DNA of 64,000 nt from Garcia nutans (taxonomy: Eukaryota > Streptophyta > Magnoliopsida > Malpighiales > Euphorbiaceae), in the NCBI GenBank assembly GCA_947685225.1, contig CANTUV010000077.1:942501-1006500 (forward strand). Direction: 5' to 3'. How positions within the stretch are numbered: position 1 is the stretch's first letter; the number at the start of each line of letters is the position of its first letter. The translations under genes were made by a program, and so were the position numbers. Under the pieces are notes generated by a model. It was not told the origin of the DNA. It ran no database searches and was given only the letters and a program-made list of their open reading frames with translations. Shown here piece after piece: positions 36,218-49,189 of the stretch.

Positions 36218-37907
36218 TTAGCTGATAAAAATATTATTAGTGGATTAATAGTAAAAGTTATTAAAAATTATTGTTAGTGGAACTATTAGGTAAAAATAAT
36301 AACAATAATAAAATAAAATAATAATATAAATAATATAAAAATATATAAAAAAATAAAATATATAAAAAATAAAAAAAATAGGTAATGGAAATAACTTTAA
36401 ATATGAAACATTAATCATGAAATTAGTGGGTTAAGTAGTCATAACATTAAAATTTTTATTAAATAAATTGGGTTATTAATTAAGGAAAGAAGGAAAGAAA
36501 TCTCTTGAAAAGAAAAAAAAAACAGAGAAGGAAAAGAAAGGAAAAACAGAGAGAGAGAGAGAGAGAGAGTAAACAGAAAAGAGAAGGAAATAACTTAGAG
36601 CAGTTAACTTCATCACCTTCATTCGCCTTACGGTGACATTTTACTCATATGACATTTTAGTCATATATAATGATCACTGAAAAAGTCAATTCGATGGGTT
36701 TTTCAACGACATCAAAGTGGTGGTTGGAGTTATCGTTAGCGTTACTTTCAAACGCTGATTCCAACTCCTTTTCGGTGAATTTTTTCGTCTTAAATTTTGA
36801 TTTGATATGTTATTTTGTAAATTATGGATGAGTATTTAAAAATTTATATATATTGTGCATTTAGGTTTATTTAAAAAAGAAATTTAAATAATTTTTAAAC
36901 AATTATTTTAAACTAATAAGAAATTTAGGCTATAAAATTTTATGTAGGAATTATGATAAATTAAAAATAATTAATGAAAAATATAATTCTGAATTATTAC
37001 AATAAAAATTATAATGTGCAATATTAAAAAAAAGGGAAATTAGTTAAAATTAATAAAGTAATAAAATAGAAGTCATAATTTATAGTTAAATTAAATTAAT
37101 TATTATTATTAAAGGATAAATTAGAATTTAGAATAATTAAATAATAGACAGTAAAAAATATAAATGAAAATATTAATATTAAGTATAATTAAAATAATTA
37201 ACTATTAATTTAAATAGTATTAGGTTATAGTACAAATTAATATATATACATAATAAAGTGATGAAACTATGAATTAGTAAATTACTGTTAGCCAATAAAT
37301 TTAAATATATTATTAATTATATTTAAGAATTTTTATCAATTTATAAATATATATAGTTATTTAATAATTAATTAATTAGAATGAAACATAGTGTATATAT
37401 ATATTAGCTTTAGAGTAAATATATTTATAGTTAAATTAAGTTTAATTCTTAACTTATAAATTTTGTTATAATAAAAATTGGAGATGTTTTGATATAAAGT
37501 TATAAATAAAATATTTAGGAGATAAATAAATTAATTAAAAGATAATAAATAAATAGTTGGTTAAATTAAAATTTATTATTATTTATGAGAATTTTATTTG
37601 AAAAATGAATTAAGATAATTAAAATACTTATAAATTAAATTAAGTTAATTAATTATTAAATGATAAAGTTAGGTGGTAAATAAAATATAATTTAAAATTT
37701 ATAGAAAATTCTAAAACTAGTTATTAAGATTTGTATTATTATAATTATAATAATTAGGTTATTATTATTTTTATTTAAATATGAGTTATGATAATTGCTA
37801 AAATATAAATTATGATAAGTAATAATTAAATAGTAATATTGTTAGTATTTTAGAAATAAAGTATTACAACTAAAATTTTATAAATATTAGTAATTTTTAA
37901 AATTAGT
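35308..37907. other. AT-rich DNA, possible old LTR fragment
   Basis: No gene. An (ATA)n run (36179-36217) and a (GA)n run (36548-36569) are present. Text starting TGTAATATCTTATAATTTTT at 36160, followed by a purine-rich leader and a short GC-richer stretch (36600-36780), looks like the start of a plant Gypsy LTR. The younger Tekay-like element may have inserted inside it, but no second LTR was matched. Confidence 0.4.
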
Positions 37908-37912
37908 ATAAT
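37908..37912. repeat. Target-site duplication ATAAT, left
   Basis: Perfect match to 49185-49189. Confidence 0.9.
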
Positions 37913-40740
37913 TGTAAAACCCTTGGTTTTTGAATGATTTTAAGTCTATGGGCAAAATGGTGATTTTGCACATTAGGGGCAAAATAGTCATTTTGTGCCC
38001 TCATATGTTGTTTGAACATAATTTAATAGTTTGAATGTCTTTTTGATACTCAGGACGATGAGACGGTCGTTTTGAGTATAATATTGTATTTTTGAATGCC
38101 GAGGGTATTTTCGTCATTTTTGGATTTTTTGTCGTTTTTGGTATTTTCGGGTATTATTATGCGTAAAACATATTTATAAATTATTTTGGGTTAAAGTTTG
38201 AAGTTAAAAATAAATTTGAGTTGATTTTGTGAATTTTATGGTTTTGGGTAATTTTTTACGAAAATAAATAGTTTTGGGGTGTTTTTAATTAAAATAAATT
38301 AGATTGGGATAAATGTATAATTTTAAAGAGTTGTTTTCCTATAAATAGGCCTAAAGTCAGATGGGGTAAGGTTTTTGGTCTTCTATTTTTTGGTGTTTTG
38401 AAAAAAGGGGGAGGAATTAGGTTTTGGGGCAGAAAATCATAGGCTGGTCGTTTTGAGCCGTGCGCGTGCCAGAGGGAGTGTCGTTCAGCGTAAGAGGCTT
38501 ATCGTTCGGCGGAGAGACGCGGGCCAAAGCTCCTGTCATTTGGGGTGAGGAGGCCGTCGTTTGGCGTGCTGCGGGCTGGCTCGTCCCTGTCGTTTTGGAT
38601 CCTGTCCAGCAGCCATAATTTTTTATTTTTTGGGTGTTTTTGAGATTTTTCTCGATCCCTTTTGCTTTGATTTGACTCCCATCTAACTAGAACATATTCA
38701 TATCATATTGAGTTGGTATTTTTCTTAATTAATTTGGCTAAATTCGAATTATTATTTAATTAAATTGATTTTTACAAAATAGGTTAGGTTTTGGGGTTTT
38801 TATTATTTTGAGGGATTTTGGTTATTGAATTAATTGATTGGGAGAGTGTGTTGGGTTCTGAAATTTGATGAATGTATTGACTTAGGGTTTGATTGAATTG
38901 ATTTGGGTATTAGGGTTTTCAAATTAATTGTTTTCTTTGAGTTTTTGGATGATTTAATTCTCTGCTGAAGTTTGATGTTAGTGCTGTATGTTGCTCGATT
39001 TTTAATTAAATATTGGAACATGATAAAAATCTAAAATTTGGATATGTGGCTCCAAATTGAGTCTAGTTTATGAGAAAAATAATATTTGGGATTTTGGAGC
39101 ATCGTATATTTCTGGAAAATTCAAGTTTGCTACTGTTGTCTGACGAACTGTACTGTAGATGCGATTGCATCATCTGTAACTTTCGAAATTCATATTAAAA
39201 TGTGTAAAAATGTTTTAGATTTGATTTTCATATATGTTGAAGTTCTGGAAGTCTAATTTACAAGAAAAATATGTTGGGTTATGTTTCTATTGTTATATTT
39301 TTGAAATAATTAGATCTTTCTACTGCTGTCAGTATACCTTGTGAGCTGTATACTGTTATGAATAAAAATTGGTTGAGAGACTTCTAAGTCTCGAAAAATT
39401 ATGAAATTTTGGTAGGATGCTTTTCAGATATCAAATTAACTTCTGGTTGAGAATTATAAATTTTGCATATACTGGTTAATTGTTTTAAATTTTACAAGTT
39501 GACACTCGTTATTCAGGTTTATCGGTAAAATTGTATTTGGTGAATATTGATTATTTAAGTAAGGTATTTGATAAATTTAAATTGTAAGGACTTTTTAATG
39601 ATGTTTTATATTCTGGAAAGCAAGTTTAAAGGTGTGGTATTATGATGGTTAAGTTATGATTGGTTGACAAAAGGTTTAACCTTGTTGTGGAAACTATTGA
39701 ATTGCGTGCATTCACGTCATGCATTCCCATTTGCACTTGCATACATTTGTAAGGGTGGTTGTTAGTTGATGGTTAATGGTTAGGCGGTGGTCCAGCAGCA
39801 CCTCAGACTTAGGGTGGCGGATTGCTTAGCTGACTGTTACACCAGGTAAGTTCTATGGGTGTATTTGAACTGTTTGTGTTGTGCTACTTGCTAACAACTT
39901 ATATATATATATATAAACCCTTCTTATAATATATTATCCTTTCTATATATTCACTAGACTATTCTTTCGAACTCAGCCTCGCATGCTTTAGGAGACAGAG
40001 AAACTTGCATGTGATTGTATTTATGTGAGAATATTGAATTTGATATTATTTGTGCTGTGTGATGGTGTGTCATGAAGGGGAAGGAGGTTACTGAGGCTTA
40101 ATGCCTATACTGCTACTGAGGCTTAATGCCTATACTGTTTACTGAGACTACATGCCTAATTAGTGATTACTGTACTGTACTGAGGAGTTATAAGGGCGGA
40201 TGTGACTGATATTATACTGTACTGTTTACTGTTTGGTGACCCCGACACACCATCTTGATTGCTTAATTTGTGAATGTATTATATGTACTGCTTATATAAC
40301 TGTTAGATGTTTCTCTGCCTCTCATAGGCTTACTAGGCGTCTATATAAAGCGCTCACACCCTTACAGATTGTCTTACAGGTTTACAGTGATTGTCTTCGT
40401 CTATCTTCTTTCTCTTCTTTCTCTTCTTTGGCGAAGTCGATCAGGTTTTCTGTTTGTGTTTATCGGTCCTTTTGCTTAGAGATTTCCGGATATTGAACTT
40501 TTGGGCGGATTAAATCCAAATCCCTTTTTGTGTAATAAGTAGAACTTGTCTGCATTAGATTTCCCGAATGATTTTATTGAGATTTGATTATATTGATGGT
40601 TTGCATTTGAAATAGGATTGAGAATTATATAAGTATTGAACTGTTTTGCACTTAGACTGTTATGAATGTTTCTAAGGCTTATGTGGTCGGACTTCGGTTT
40701 GGCTGCATGCCGGTCGTGGCCCCCGGGTCGGGTCGTGACA
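37913..40740 (+). repeat. 5' LTR of the Tekay-like element
   Basis: 2828 bases, TGTAAAACCC to GTCGTGACA. Contains a TATA box (TATAAATA, 38340-38347), a GC-rich stretch at 38440-38600 and short tandem repeats with TACTGAGGCTTAATGCC (40088-40160). Confidence 0.93.
38340..38347 (+). promoter_or_regulatory. TATA box in the 5' LTR
   Basis: CCTATAAATAGG context, kept in the other LTR at 46792-46799. Likely U3 promoter, with R/U5 downstream. Confidence 0.55.
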
Positions 40741-40744
40741 AAAG

Positions 40745-40758
40745 TGGTATCAGAGCCA
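40745..40758 (+). promoter_or_regulatory. Primer-binding site (initiator Met tRNA)
   Basis: TGGTATCAGAGCCA, four bases after the 5' LTR. Confidence 0.95.
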
Positions 40759-40876
40759 GGTTATTCAGTCACACTTATAATTTGTCTAGTTGTATCCGGA
40801 AATCATTAGGAAAAATTATTTCTGTGTTTCTTTTGCTTCCGCGTTAACCGATATGCTTATACTAATATCAGGAGTT

Positions 40877-43800
40877 ATGTCTCAAAAAAGTACTAGAATT
40901 CGGATAGGGGGAGGTTCCTCTGGTGCTGGAACTTCTAGAACTGCAGATGGTGCTAATCTGCCTCCACGTGGATGTGGGAGACCTCCTAGAGCTGCAGCAG
41001 GGAATGTTAATACTGCAGGAGTTGTGCCTAATCCTCAGCCACCTACTCCTGGGAATAATCCTGTACCTGAGGCTACACCGGCTGCTGCAGTGGGTCAGGA
41101 GCAGTTTATGACTACTATGATGACCATGGGTAAATCTATGGAGACTCTTGCTAATGGAATTGCTCAGTTGGTGCAGAATATGAATCAGAATGCTGGGCAA
41201 GCCAATGATCATCCACCTACTGTTGAACACCAGTATGTGAGGTTAAATGAGTTTATCAGAGTGAACCCACCTACATTCTCCAACTCTGCTACTGAGGATC
41301 CGGTATACTTCATCAATGAGGTACGTCGGATTTGTTTATCTCTCAACTGTACTGATGATAGATCTATAGAGTTGGCAGGCCATCAGTTAAAGAAGTCAGC
41401 TCAGGTGTGGTTCGATGATGAGATCAGAGATAGGGTTTGTGTCTGGGATGAGTTTAAGGACTTGTTCATGCAGAATTTCATACCTGAGAATGTTATGTGG
41501 CAAAAAGGCCAAGAGTTTGAGAGGTTGAAGCAAGGGGATAGATCCATAGCTGAGTACTATGAGAAGTTTCAGGATCTGCGACAGTATGCTATACACTTGA
41601 TTCAAGATGAGGCTCGGATGACTCGCAGATTCGTGGAGGGACTGAACAATAAGTATTATGGTTTTGTTGCTAGCCATAACTACACTGAGTTGCATTTGGC
41701 TAGGAACACAGCTCTGGGTTTGGAAAACAGAGGTAAGACTGACAGAACTGAGGATACTACTGATGTTAGTAGGAAGAGAAGTAGACCTAATGATTCGCAT
41801 GGCTACCAAGGACAGAACAGAGATCAGAGAGGTAATAATAGAGGTGGTCAACAACAAACTTACCGATCGTAGAATCAGAATCAGGGGAATCCTGTTTGTG
41901 GGTTTTGTGGTAATCGTCATCCAGGAGATTGCTGGAGACAGATGGGAGCATGTTTAGGTTGTGGACGGATGGATCACCAGGTGAAGGATTGTCCTAATTC
42001 TCGGCGTGGTCAGAATCAAGGAGGGCAGCAGAATTATGTGAGACCAGTAGGGAATCAGGGTAACAACAACCGTGGCAACGGTAATGGTAATGGCAATGGT
42101 TATGGCAGAGGTAATGGTGGTCGAGGTTATAATGGAGGCCGAGGTAATCAGAATGGCAGACGAAAGAATGGAGGTTATCAAGGCTACAAAGGTCAGCAGA
42201 ATCAGGGTTATCACCTGAATAATTAGCAGCAGAATGCTGTACCCGCTTTTCCAGCAGGTCAGAACAATGCTCAGAATCAGAACCAAGGCCAGAATCAAAA
42301 TCAAAATCAGAATTATGCTCGGGTGTTTAATCTTAATGCTCAGCAAGCTCGGGCTGATAATAATGTGGTGCAAGGTACACTCTCTATATGTTCATTTGAT
42401 GCACATGTTCTTATTGACCCTGGAGCTACTCATTCATTCATATCACCTAGCTTTGCATCTAGATTATCTAGATCACATGAACTTTTAGCTGAGCCTTTGT
42501 TTGTTCATACACCACTGGGGGATGAGATAGAGACGGTGGATGTTTATAGTAACTGTATGATTAGAGTTGAGGATGCAAATTTAGCTGCAAATTTGATTGT
42601 CCTATCTGTGTTGGAATTTGATGTGATATTGTGAATGGATTGGTTAGCTTGTCATGGAGCTAATGTTGACTGTAGGGCTAAAATAGTCCGATTTGATTAT
42701 GAAGAAGGTAAGTCGGTGACATTCCATGGTTCCAAGACCATTGGTCCTTGTCAGATGATTTCTGCTTTGGGAGCTAGAAGGTTGTTGCGTAAAGGTTGTG
42801 ACGTCTATCTTGTATCTATTCGGGATGTGAAGAAAGAAGAAGTTAAACCAGAAAACGTCCCTATAGTGCAAGATTTTGTGGATGTTTTTCCTGAGGATTT
42901 GCCTGGGTTACCTCCTGAAAGGGAGATTGAGTTTTCTATTGATCTTATACCCGGCACAAATCCTATCTCTATGCCGCCTTATAGAATGGCACCGGCATAG
43001 CTTAAAGAGTTGAAGGAGCAGCTGAATGATTTGTTACAGAAGGGGTACATCCGACCGAGTACTTCACCTTGGGGAGCTCCGGTTCTTTTCGTGAGAAAGA
43101 AGGATGGTTCCATGAGGTTGTGTATTGATTATCTGTAGCTAAACAAGGTGACGATTAAGAACAGATATCCATTACCAAGGATTGATGATTTGTTTGATCA
43201 ATTGCAAGGGGTGAAGTTTTTCTCAAAGGTTGATCTTCGGTCTAGTTATCATCAGTTAAGGGTGCGAGAGAGTGACATACCTAAAACTGCTTTTCGCTCA
43301 AGGTATGGTCATTATGAATTTCTAGTAATGTCTTTTGGACTTACCAATGCCCCTGCTGCTTTTATGGACTTGATGAATTGATGAATAGGGTGTTTAGTCC
43401 ATATCTTGATCGGTTTGTTGTGGTGTTTATTGATGATATTTTGGTATATTCCAAGACTAAAGAAGAGCATGAGGAACATTTGAAGCTGGTTTTGCAAACT
43501 CTGAGGGAACATAAACTTTATGCCAAGTTCTCGAAATGTGAATTCTGGTTGGATAAAGTTGTGTTCTTGGGTCATGTTATATCTTCTGAGGGTGTTCAGG
43601 TTGATCCAAAGAAGATTGAGGCAGTCATGGATTGGCCAAGAATAAAGACAATTACAGAGATACGAAGTTTCTTGGGTTTGGCTGGTTATTATAGAAGATT
43701 TGTTAGAGATTTTTCTCGACTTGCAGCACCATTGACTATACTCACTCGCAAGGGTGTTAAGTTTGTTTGGGATGATGCTTGTGAGGAGAGTTTTAACTTT

Positions 43801-45804
43801 CTGAAAGAAAGTTTGACATCTGCACCTGTACTTGTTTTGCCGGAGGGCAATGAAGGCTATGCTGTTTTCTGTGATGCATCTGGTATTGGTTTGGGATGTG
43901 TGTTGATGCAACATGGTAGGGTGGTTGCTTATGCTTTAAGACAGTTGAAAAGGCATGAAGTTAATTATCCTATGCATGATCTGGAGATGGCTGCTGTTGT
44001 GTTTGCATTAAAGATCTGGAGGCATTATCTGTATGGTGTTACATGTGAGATTTTTACTGACCATAAGAATCTCAAATATGTTTACTCGCAGAGGGTTCTG
44101 AACTTGAGGCAGAGGAGGTGGATAGAGTTTCTGGAAGATTATGATTATAATATTCAGTACCATCCTGGGAAAGCAAATGTTGTGGCAAATGCTTTGAGTC
44201 GCAAGTCTATGGGGAGTTTGTCACATATTTGTTTGACGAGGGGGTCCTTGATTTCTGAGATTCACCAATTGCTTGATGAGGGTTGGACATTTAATATGTC
44301 TGACAAGGAAGTTGTGAATGGTAGAGGGGTGTTTCTTGCTAGTTTGGCTGTGAAGCCAAATTTTCTTGACAGGATTATTTCTGAGCAAAGTAAGGATGCG
44401 GATTTGGAAATTTTACGACAGAAAGTCTTAGCCGGTGAGAACAAGGAGTTTGTTATAGATGATAAAGGTGTTTTGAAGTTTGGTACTAGGGTGTGTGTTC
44501 CTAAGGTAGATGATTTGAAGACTGATATCCTTAAGGATGCACATTTCTCTAAGTACACAGTTCACCCAGGTTCCACCAAGATGTATCGGGATTTGAAGCA
44601 GTTGTACTGGTGGAAAGGGATGAAGAATGATGTTGCACAGTTTGTTTTTCAATGCTTATCTTGTCAGCAAGTTAAGTATGAGCATCATAAGCCTGCGGGA
44701 TTGCTTAAGGAGTTACCACTACCTGAGTGGAAATGGGAGAGAATCAATATGGATTTTGTTGTCGGTTTGCCTAAAGCTCCTGGTGGGCATGATTCGATCT
44801 GGGTTATTGTTGACAGATTGACTAAGTCCGCTCATTTTCTTCCAGTAAATACTAAGTACACAGTGTTGCAGTATGCCAAACTGTACCTCAACAGGATTGT
44901 GAGCCTTCATGAGGTCCCAGTTTCTATAGTTTCTGATAGAGGACCACAATTTACTTCTAGATTTTGGCAGAAGCTTCAGGAAGGTTTGGGAACTAATCTT
45001 TATTTCAGTACTGCTTTTCATCCTCAGACAGATGGTTTGTCGGAGAAGACTATTTAGACTTTGGAAGATATGCTGCGATTGTGTGTTCTTGATTTTGGTG
45101 GTAGTTGGGCAGATCATCTTCCTTTTGTAGAGTTTGCCTACAATAACAGTTATCAGGCTAGTATTGGTATGGCTCCATTTGAGGCTTTGTATGGCAGAAG
45201 GTGTAGGACTCCATTATATTGGGAGGAGGTTGGTGAGCATCGAATTGAGGGTCCTGAACTTTTGCAATACAGTGCTGAGGTTGTACCAGTGATTCAAGAC
45301 CGTATTCAGACTGCTTTTAGTAGACAAAAGAGCTATGCTGATTTGAAAAAAAGAAATCTGGAATTTGCTGTCGGGGATAGAGTGTTTCTGAAGGTTTTAC
45401 CTTTCAAGGGTGTTATGAGGTTTGGTAAGAAGGGAAAATTAGCTCCACGGTACGTTGGTCCATTTGAAATTCTGGAGAGGATTGGTGATGTTGCTTATAA
45501 GCTTGATTTACCACCTCAGATGGCTTCTGTGCATCCGACATTTCATATCTCGATGTTGAGAAAGTATGTACCTAGTCCTGATCATGTGCTAGCTCCGGAC
45601 ACTTTAGAGATTAGTGATGATTATTCTTATGAGGAGCAGCCAATGGCTATTCTGGACCGTCAGGTCAAGCGGTTGCGTTCTAAGGATGTAGCTTCTGTGA
45701 AAGTCCTTTGGCGTAATCATTCTGTTGAAGAATGCACCTGGGAAGCCGAAGAGCTTATGAAAGCTAAATATCCCCATCTGTTTGAGTCTTCAGGTATGTT
45801 TTAG
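40877..45804 (+). pseudogene. Gypsy gag-pol polyprotein, one frame with six nonsense codons and one frameshift
   Basis: Gag starts at the ATG at 40877 (MSQKSTRIRIGGG), with a retrotransposon gag domain (41260-41700), then a CCHC knuckle CLGCGRMDHQVKDC and a Gly/Asn/Arg-rich linker. Protease: VLIDPGATHSFIS near 42408. Reverse transcriptase: RKKDGSMRLCIDY, VDLRSSYHQ, and the catalytic VFIDDILVYSK near 43425. RNase H: VFCDASGIGLG. Integrase: HPGSTKMYRDL, CLSCQQVK, VSDRGPQFTS. The end, ILDRQVKRLRSKDVASVKVLW, is like a chromodomain module. Stops: 41870, 42224, 42632, 42998, 43136 and 45055. An 8-bp tandem duplication (TGATGAAT, about 43373-43388) shifts the frame. Apart from these, all pieces stay in register. 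Confidence 0.93.
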
Positions 45805-46362
45805 ATTTCGAGGTCGAAATTATTTTAAGGGGGTTAGACTGTAATATTCTTCAGTTTTAGTGTTAGAGCACTTGCATACCAGCATAACATCATACTCATA
45901 CATCGCATGATATTGTTTGTGACTGATGATTGACATTTGTATGCAATGGATCTTATTAAAAAGGTGTATGTGTAATGATGTTGAGTTACGGAATATTTTT
46001 GTTATTGGTTACAGAGGTACAGTATATTAATATTGTTATGGATTGGAAAAATGAACAGAGATAATGTTATACTCGATTGATTGGCACTGATATTGACTGG
46101 GTTGAGCGCTAAGCGCTATTCATTGATTTTGTTTTGGTTATCTGATAATTGATTTTTATTTAATGAACTCTAAATGGATCGAACCTGGAATGGTCATTAG
46201 TGCTTGGTATCTTGTGGTTATGGCCTGATCAACCATAACGACACATACTAAGTAGACGATACCATCCGGATTTGTGTATAACTATTGTAATGACAGTTTT
46301 TGATGGATAATGATTATGTTGGATTTAATTGCGTGGACGCAATTACTTTAAGGGGGTTAGAT
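45805..46362 (+). other. Tekay-like 3' internal region with duplicated hairpin and purine tract
   Basis: Directly after the gag-pol stop lie a small palindrome (45805-45820, ATTTCGA-GG-TCGAAAT) and a purine tract (45827-45839), followed by TGTAATATTC, which looks like an LTR start. About 520 bases later a second palindrome (46327-46344, AATTGCGT-GG-ACGCAATT) and purine tract (46350-46362) precede the real 3' LTR. Confidence 0.75.
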
Positions 46363-49184
46363 TGTAAAACCCTTAATTTTTGAATGATTTTAAGTCTAGG
46401 GGCAAAATGGTAATTTTGCACCTTAGGGGCAAAATAGTCATTTTATGCCCTCATATGTTGTTTGAACATAATTTAATGGTTTGAATGTCTTTTTGATACT
46501 CAGGACAACGAGACGGTCATTTTGAGTATAATATTGTATTTTTGGGTGCCGAGGGTATTTTCGTCATTTTTGGATTTTTTTTGTCATTTTCGGTATTTTC
46601 GGGTATTATTATGCGTAAAACATATTTATAAATTATTTTGGGTTAAAGTTTGAAGTTAAAAATAAATTTGAGTTGATTTTGTGAATTTTATGGTTTTGGG
46701 TAATTTTTTATGAAAATAAATAGTTTTGGGGTGTTTTTAATTAAAATAAATTAGATTGGGATAAATGTATAATTTTAAAGAGTTGTTTTCCTATAAATAG
46801 GCCTAAAGTCAGAGGGATAAGGTTTTTGGTCTTCTATTTTCGGGTGTTTTGAAAAAAGGGGGAGAAATTAGGTTTTGGGGTAGAAAATCAGAGGCTGGTC
46901 GTTTTGAGCCGTGCGCGTGCCAGAGGGAGTGTCATTCGCGTGAGAGGCTTGTAGTTCAGCGGAGAGACACGGACCAAGGCTCCTGTCTTTCGGAGTGAGG
47001 AGGCCGTCGTTTGGCGTGCTGCGGGCTGGCTCATCCCTGTCGTTTTGGGTCCTGTCCAGTAGCCATAATTTTAGAGTTTTTGGGTGTTTTTGAGGTTTTT
47101 CTCGATCCCTTTTGCTTTGATTTGACTCCCATCTAACTAGAACATGTTCATATCATATTGAGTTGGTATTTTTCTTAATTAATTTGGCTAAATTCAAATT
47201 ATTATTTAATTAAATTGATTTTTACAAAATATGTTAGGTTTTGGGGTTTTTATTGTTTTGAGGGATTTTGGTTATTGAATTAATTGATTGGGCTAGTGTG
47301 TTAGGTTCTGAAATTTGATGAATGTATTGAATTAGAGTTTGATTGAATTGATTTGTGTATTAGGGTTTTCGAATTAATTGTTTTCTTTGAGTTTTTGGAT
47401 GATTTAATTCTCTGCTGAAGTTTGATGTTAGTGCTGTATGTTGCTCGATTTTTAATTAAATATTGGAACATGATAAAAATCTAAAATTTGGATATGTTGC
47501 TCTAAATTGAGTCTAGTTTATGAGAAAAATAATATTTGGGATTTTGGAGCATCGTATATTTTTGGAAAATTCAAGTTTGCTACTGTTGTCTGACGAACTG
47601 TACTGTAGATGATATTGCATCATCTGTAACTTTCGAAATTAATATTAAAATGTGTAAAAATGTTTTAGATTTGATTTTCATATATGTTGAAGTTCTGGAA
47701 GTCTAATTTACAAGAAAAATATGTTGGGTTATGTTTCTGTTGTTATATTTTTGAAATAATTAGATTTTTCTACTGTTGTCAGTATACCTTGTGAGCTGTA
47801 TACTGTTATGAATAAAAATTGGTTGAGAGACTTCTAAGTCTCGAAAAATTATGAAATTTTGGTAGGATGCTTTTCAGATATCAAATTAACTTCTGGTTGA
47901 GAATTATAAATTTTGCATATACTGGTTAATTGTTTTAAATTTTACAAGTTGACACTCGTTATTCAGGTTTATCGGTAAAATTGTATTTGGTGAATATTGA
48001 TTATTTAAGTAAGGTATTTGATAAATTTAAATTGTAAGGACTTTTTAATGATGTTTTATATTCTGTAAAGCAAGTTTAAAGGTGTGGTATTATGATGGTT
48101 AAGTTATGATTGGTTGACAAAATGTTTAACCTTGTTGTGGAAACTATTGAATTGTGTGCATTCACGTCATGCATTCCCATTTGCACTTGCATATATTTGT
48201 AAGGGTGGTTGTTAATTGATGGTTAATGGTTAGGCGGTGGTCCAGCAGCACCTCAGACTTAGGGTGGCGGATTGCTTAGCTGACTGTTACACCAGGTAAG
48301 TTCTATGGGTGTATTTGAACTGTTTGTGTTGTGCTACTTGCTAACAACTTATATATATATATATATAAAAACCCTTCTTATAATATATTATCCTTTCTAT
48401 ATATTCACTAGACTATTCTTTCGAACTCAGCCTCGCATGCTTTAGAAGACAGAGAAACTTGCATGTGATTGTATTTATGTGAGAATATTGAATTTGATAT
48501 TACCTGTGCTGTGTGATGGTGTGTCATGAAGGGGAAGGAGGTTACTGAGGCTTAATGCCTATACTGCTACTGAGGCTTAATGCCTATACTGTTTACTGAG
48601 GCTACATGCCTAATTACTAATTACTGTACTGTACTGAGGAGTTATAAGGGCGGATGTGACTGATATTATACTGTACTGTTTACTGTTTGGTGACCCCGAC
48701 ACACCATCTTGATTGCTTAATTTGTGAATGTATTATATGTACTACTTATATAACTGTTAGATGTTTCTCTGCCTCTCATAGGCTTACTGGGCGTCTATAT
48801 AAAGCGCTCACACCCTTACAGATTGTCTTGCAGGTTTACAGTGATTGCCTTCGTCTATCTTCTTTCTCTTCTTTGGCGAAGTCGATCAGGTTTTTCGTTT
48901 GTGTTTATCGGTCCTTTTGCTTAGAGATTTCCGGATATTGAACTTTTGGGCGGATTGAATCCGAATCTCTTTTTGTGTAATAAGTAGAACTTGTCTTCAT
49001 TAGATTTCCCGAATGATTTTATTGAGATTTGATTATATTGATGGTTTGCATTTGAACTAAAATTGAGGATTATATAAGTATTGAACTGTTTTGCACTTAG
49101 ACTGTTATGAATGTTTCTAAGGCTTATGTGGTCGACTTCGGTTTGGCTGCATGCCGGTCGTGGCCCCCGGGTCGGGTCGTGACA
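46363..49184 (+). repeat. 3' LTR of the Tekay-like element
   Basis: 2822 bases, counterpart of 37913-40740, with a TATA box at 46792-46799. Differences include a 9-bp repeat-unit loss relative to the 5' LTR near 48870. Confidence 0.93.
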
Positions 49185-49189
49185 ATAAT
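49185..49189. repeat. Target-site duplication ATAAT, right
   Basis: Perfect match to 37908-37912. Confidence 0.9.

Larger units (their letters stand above)
37913..49184 (+). mobile_element. Tekay/Del-like chromovirus (Ty3/Gypsy), recent, coding-defective
   Basis: 11.3-kb complete element with 2.8-kb LTRs, a perfect 5-bp target-site duplication, an initiator-Met-tRNA primer-binding site and a purine tract. Gag and pol were one frame in the order gag, zinc knuckle, protease, reverse transcriptase, RNase H, integrase, chromodomain-like tail, which is the Gypsy order. Long LTRs, the single frame and the C-terminal module fit the Tekay/Del clade. LTRs are close to identical over long stretches (differences concentrate in the first 250 bases), which fits recent insertion. 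Six nonsense codons and a frameshift break the protein. Confidence 0.93.

Noticed and set aside
40233..40496. 87-codon frame in the Tekay-like LTR, with an 84-codon twin at 48687-48941
   Set aside because: Found only because the two LTRs are nearly identical. It has no recognised domain and differs by a repeat-unit indel.
43312..43914. Long minus-strand frame of 200 codons
   Set aside because: Antisense shadow of the reverse transcriptase region; the plus strand has clear motifs.
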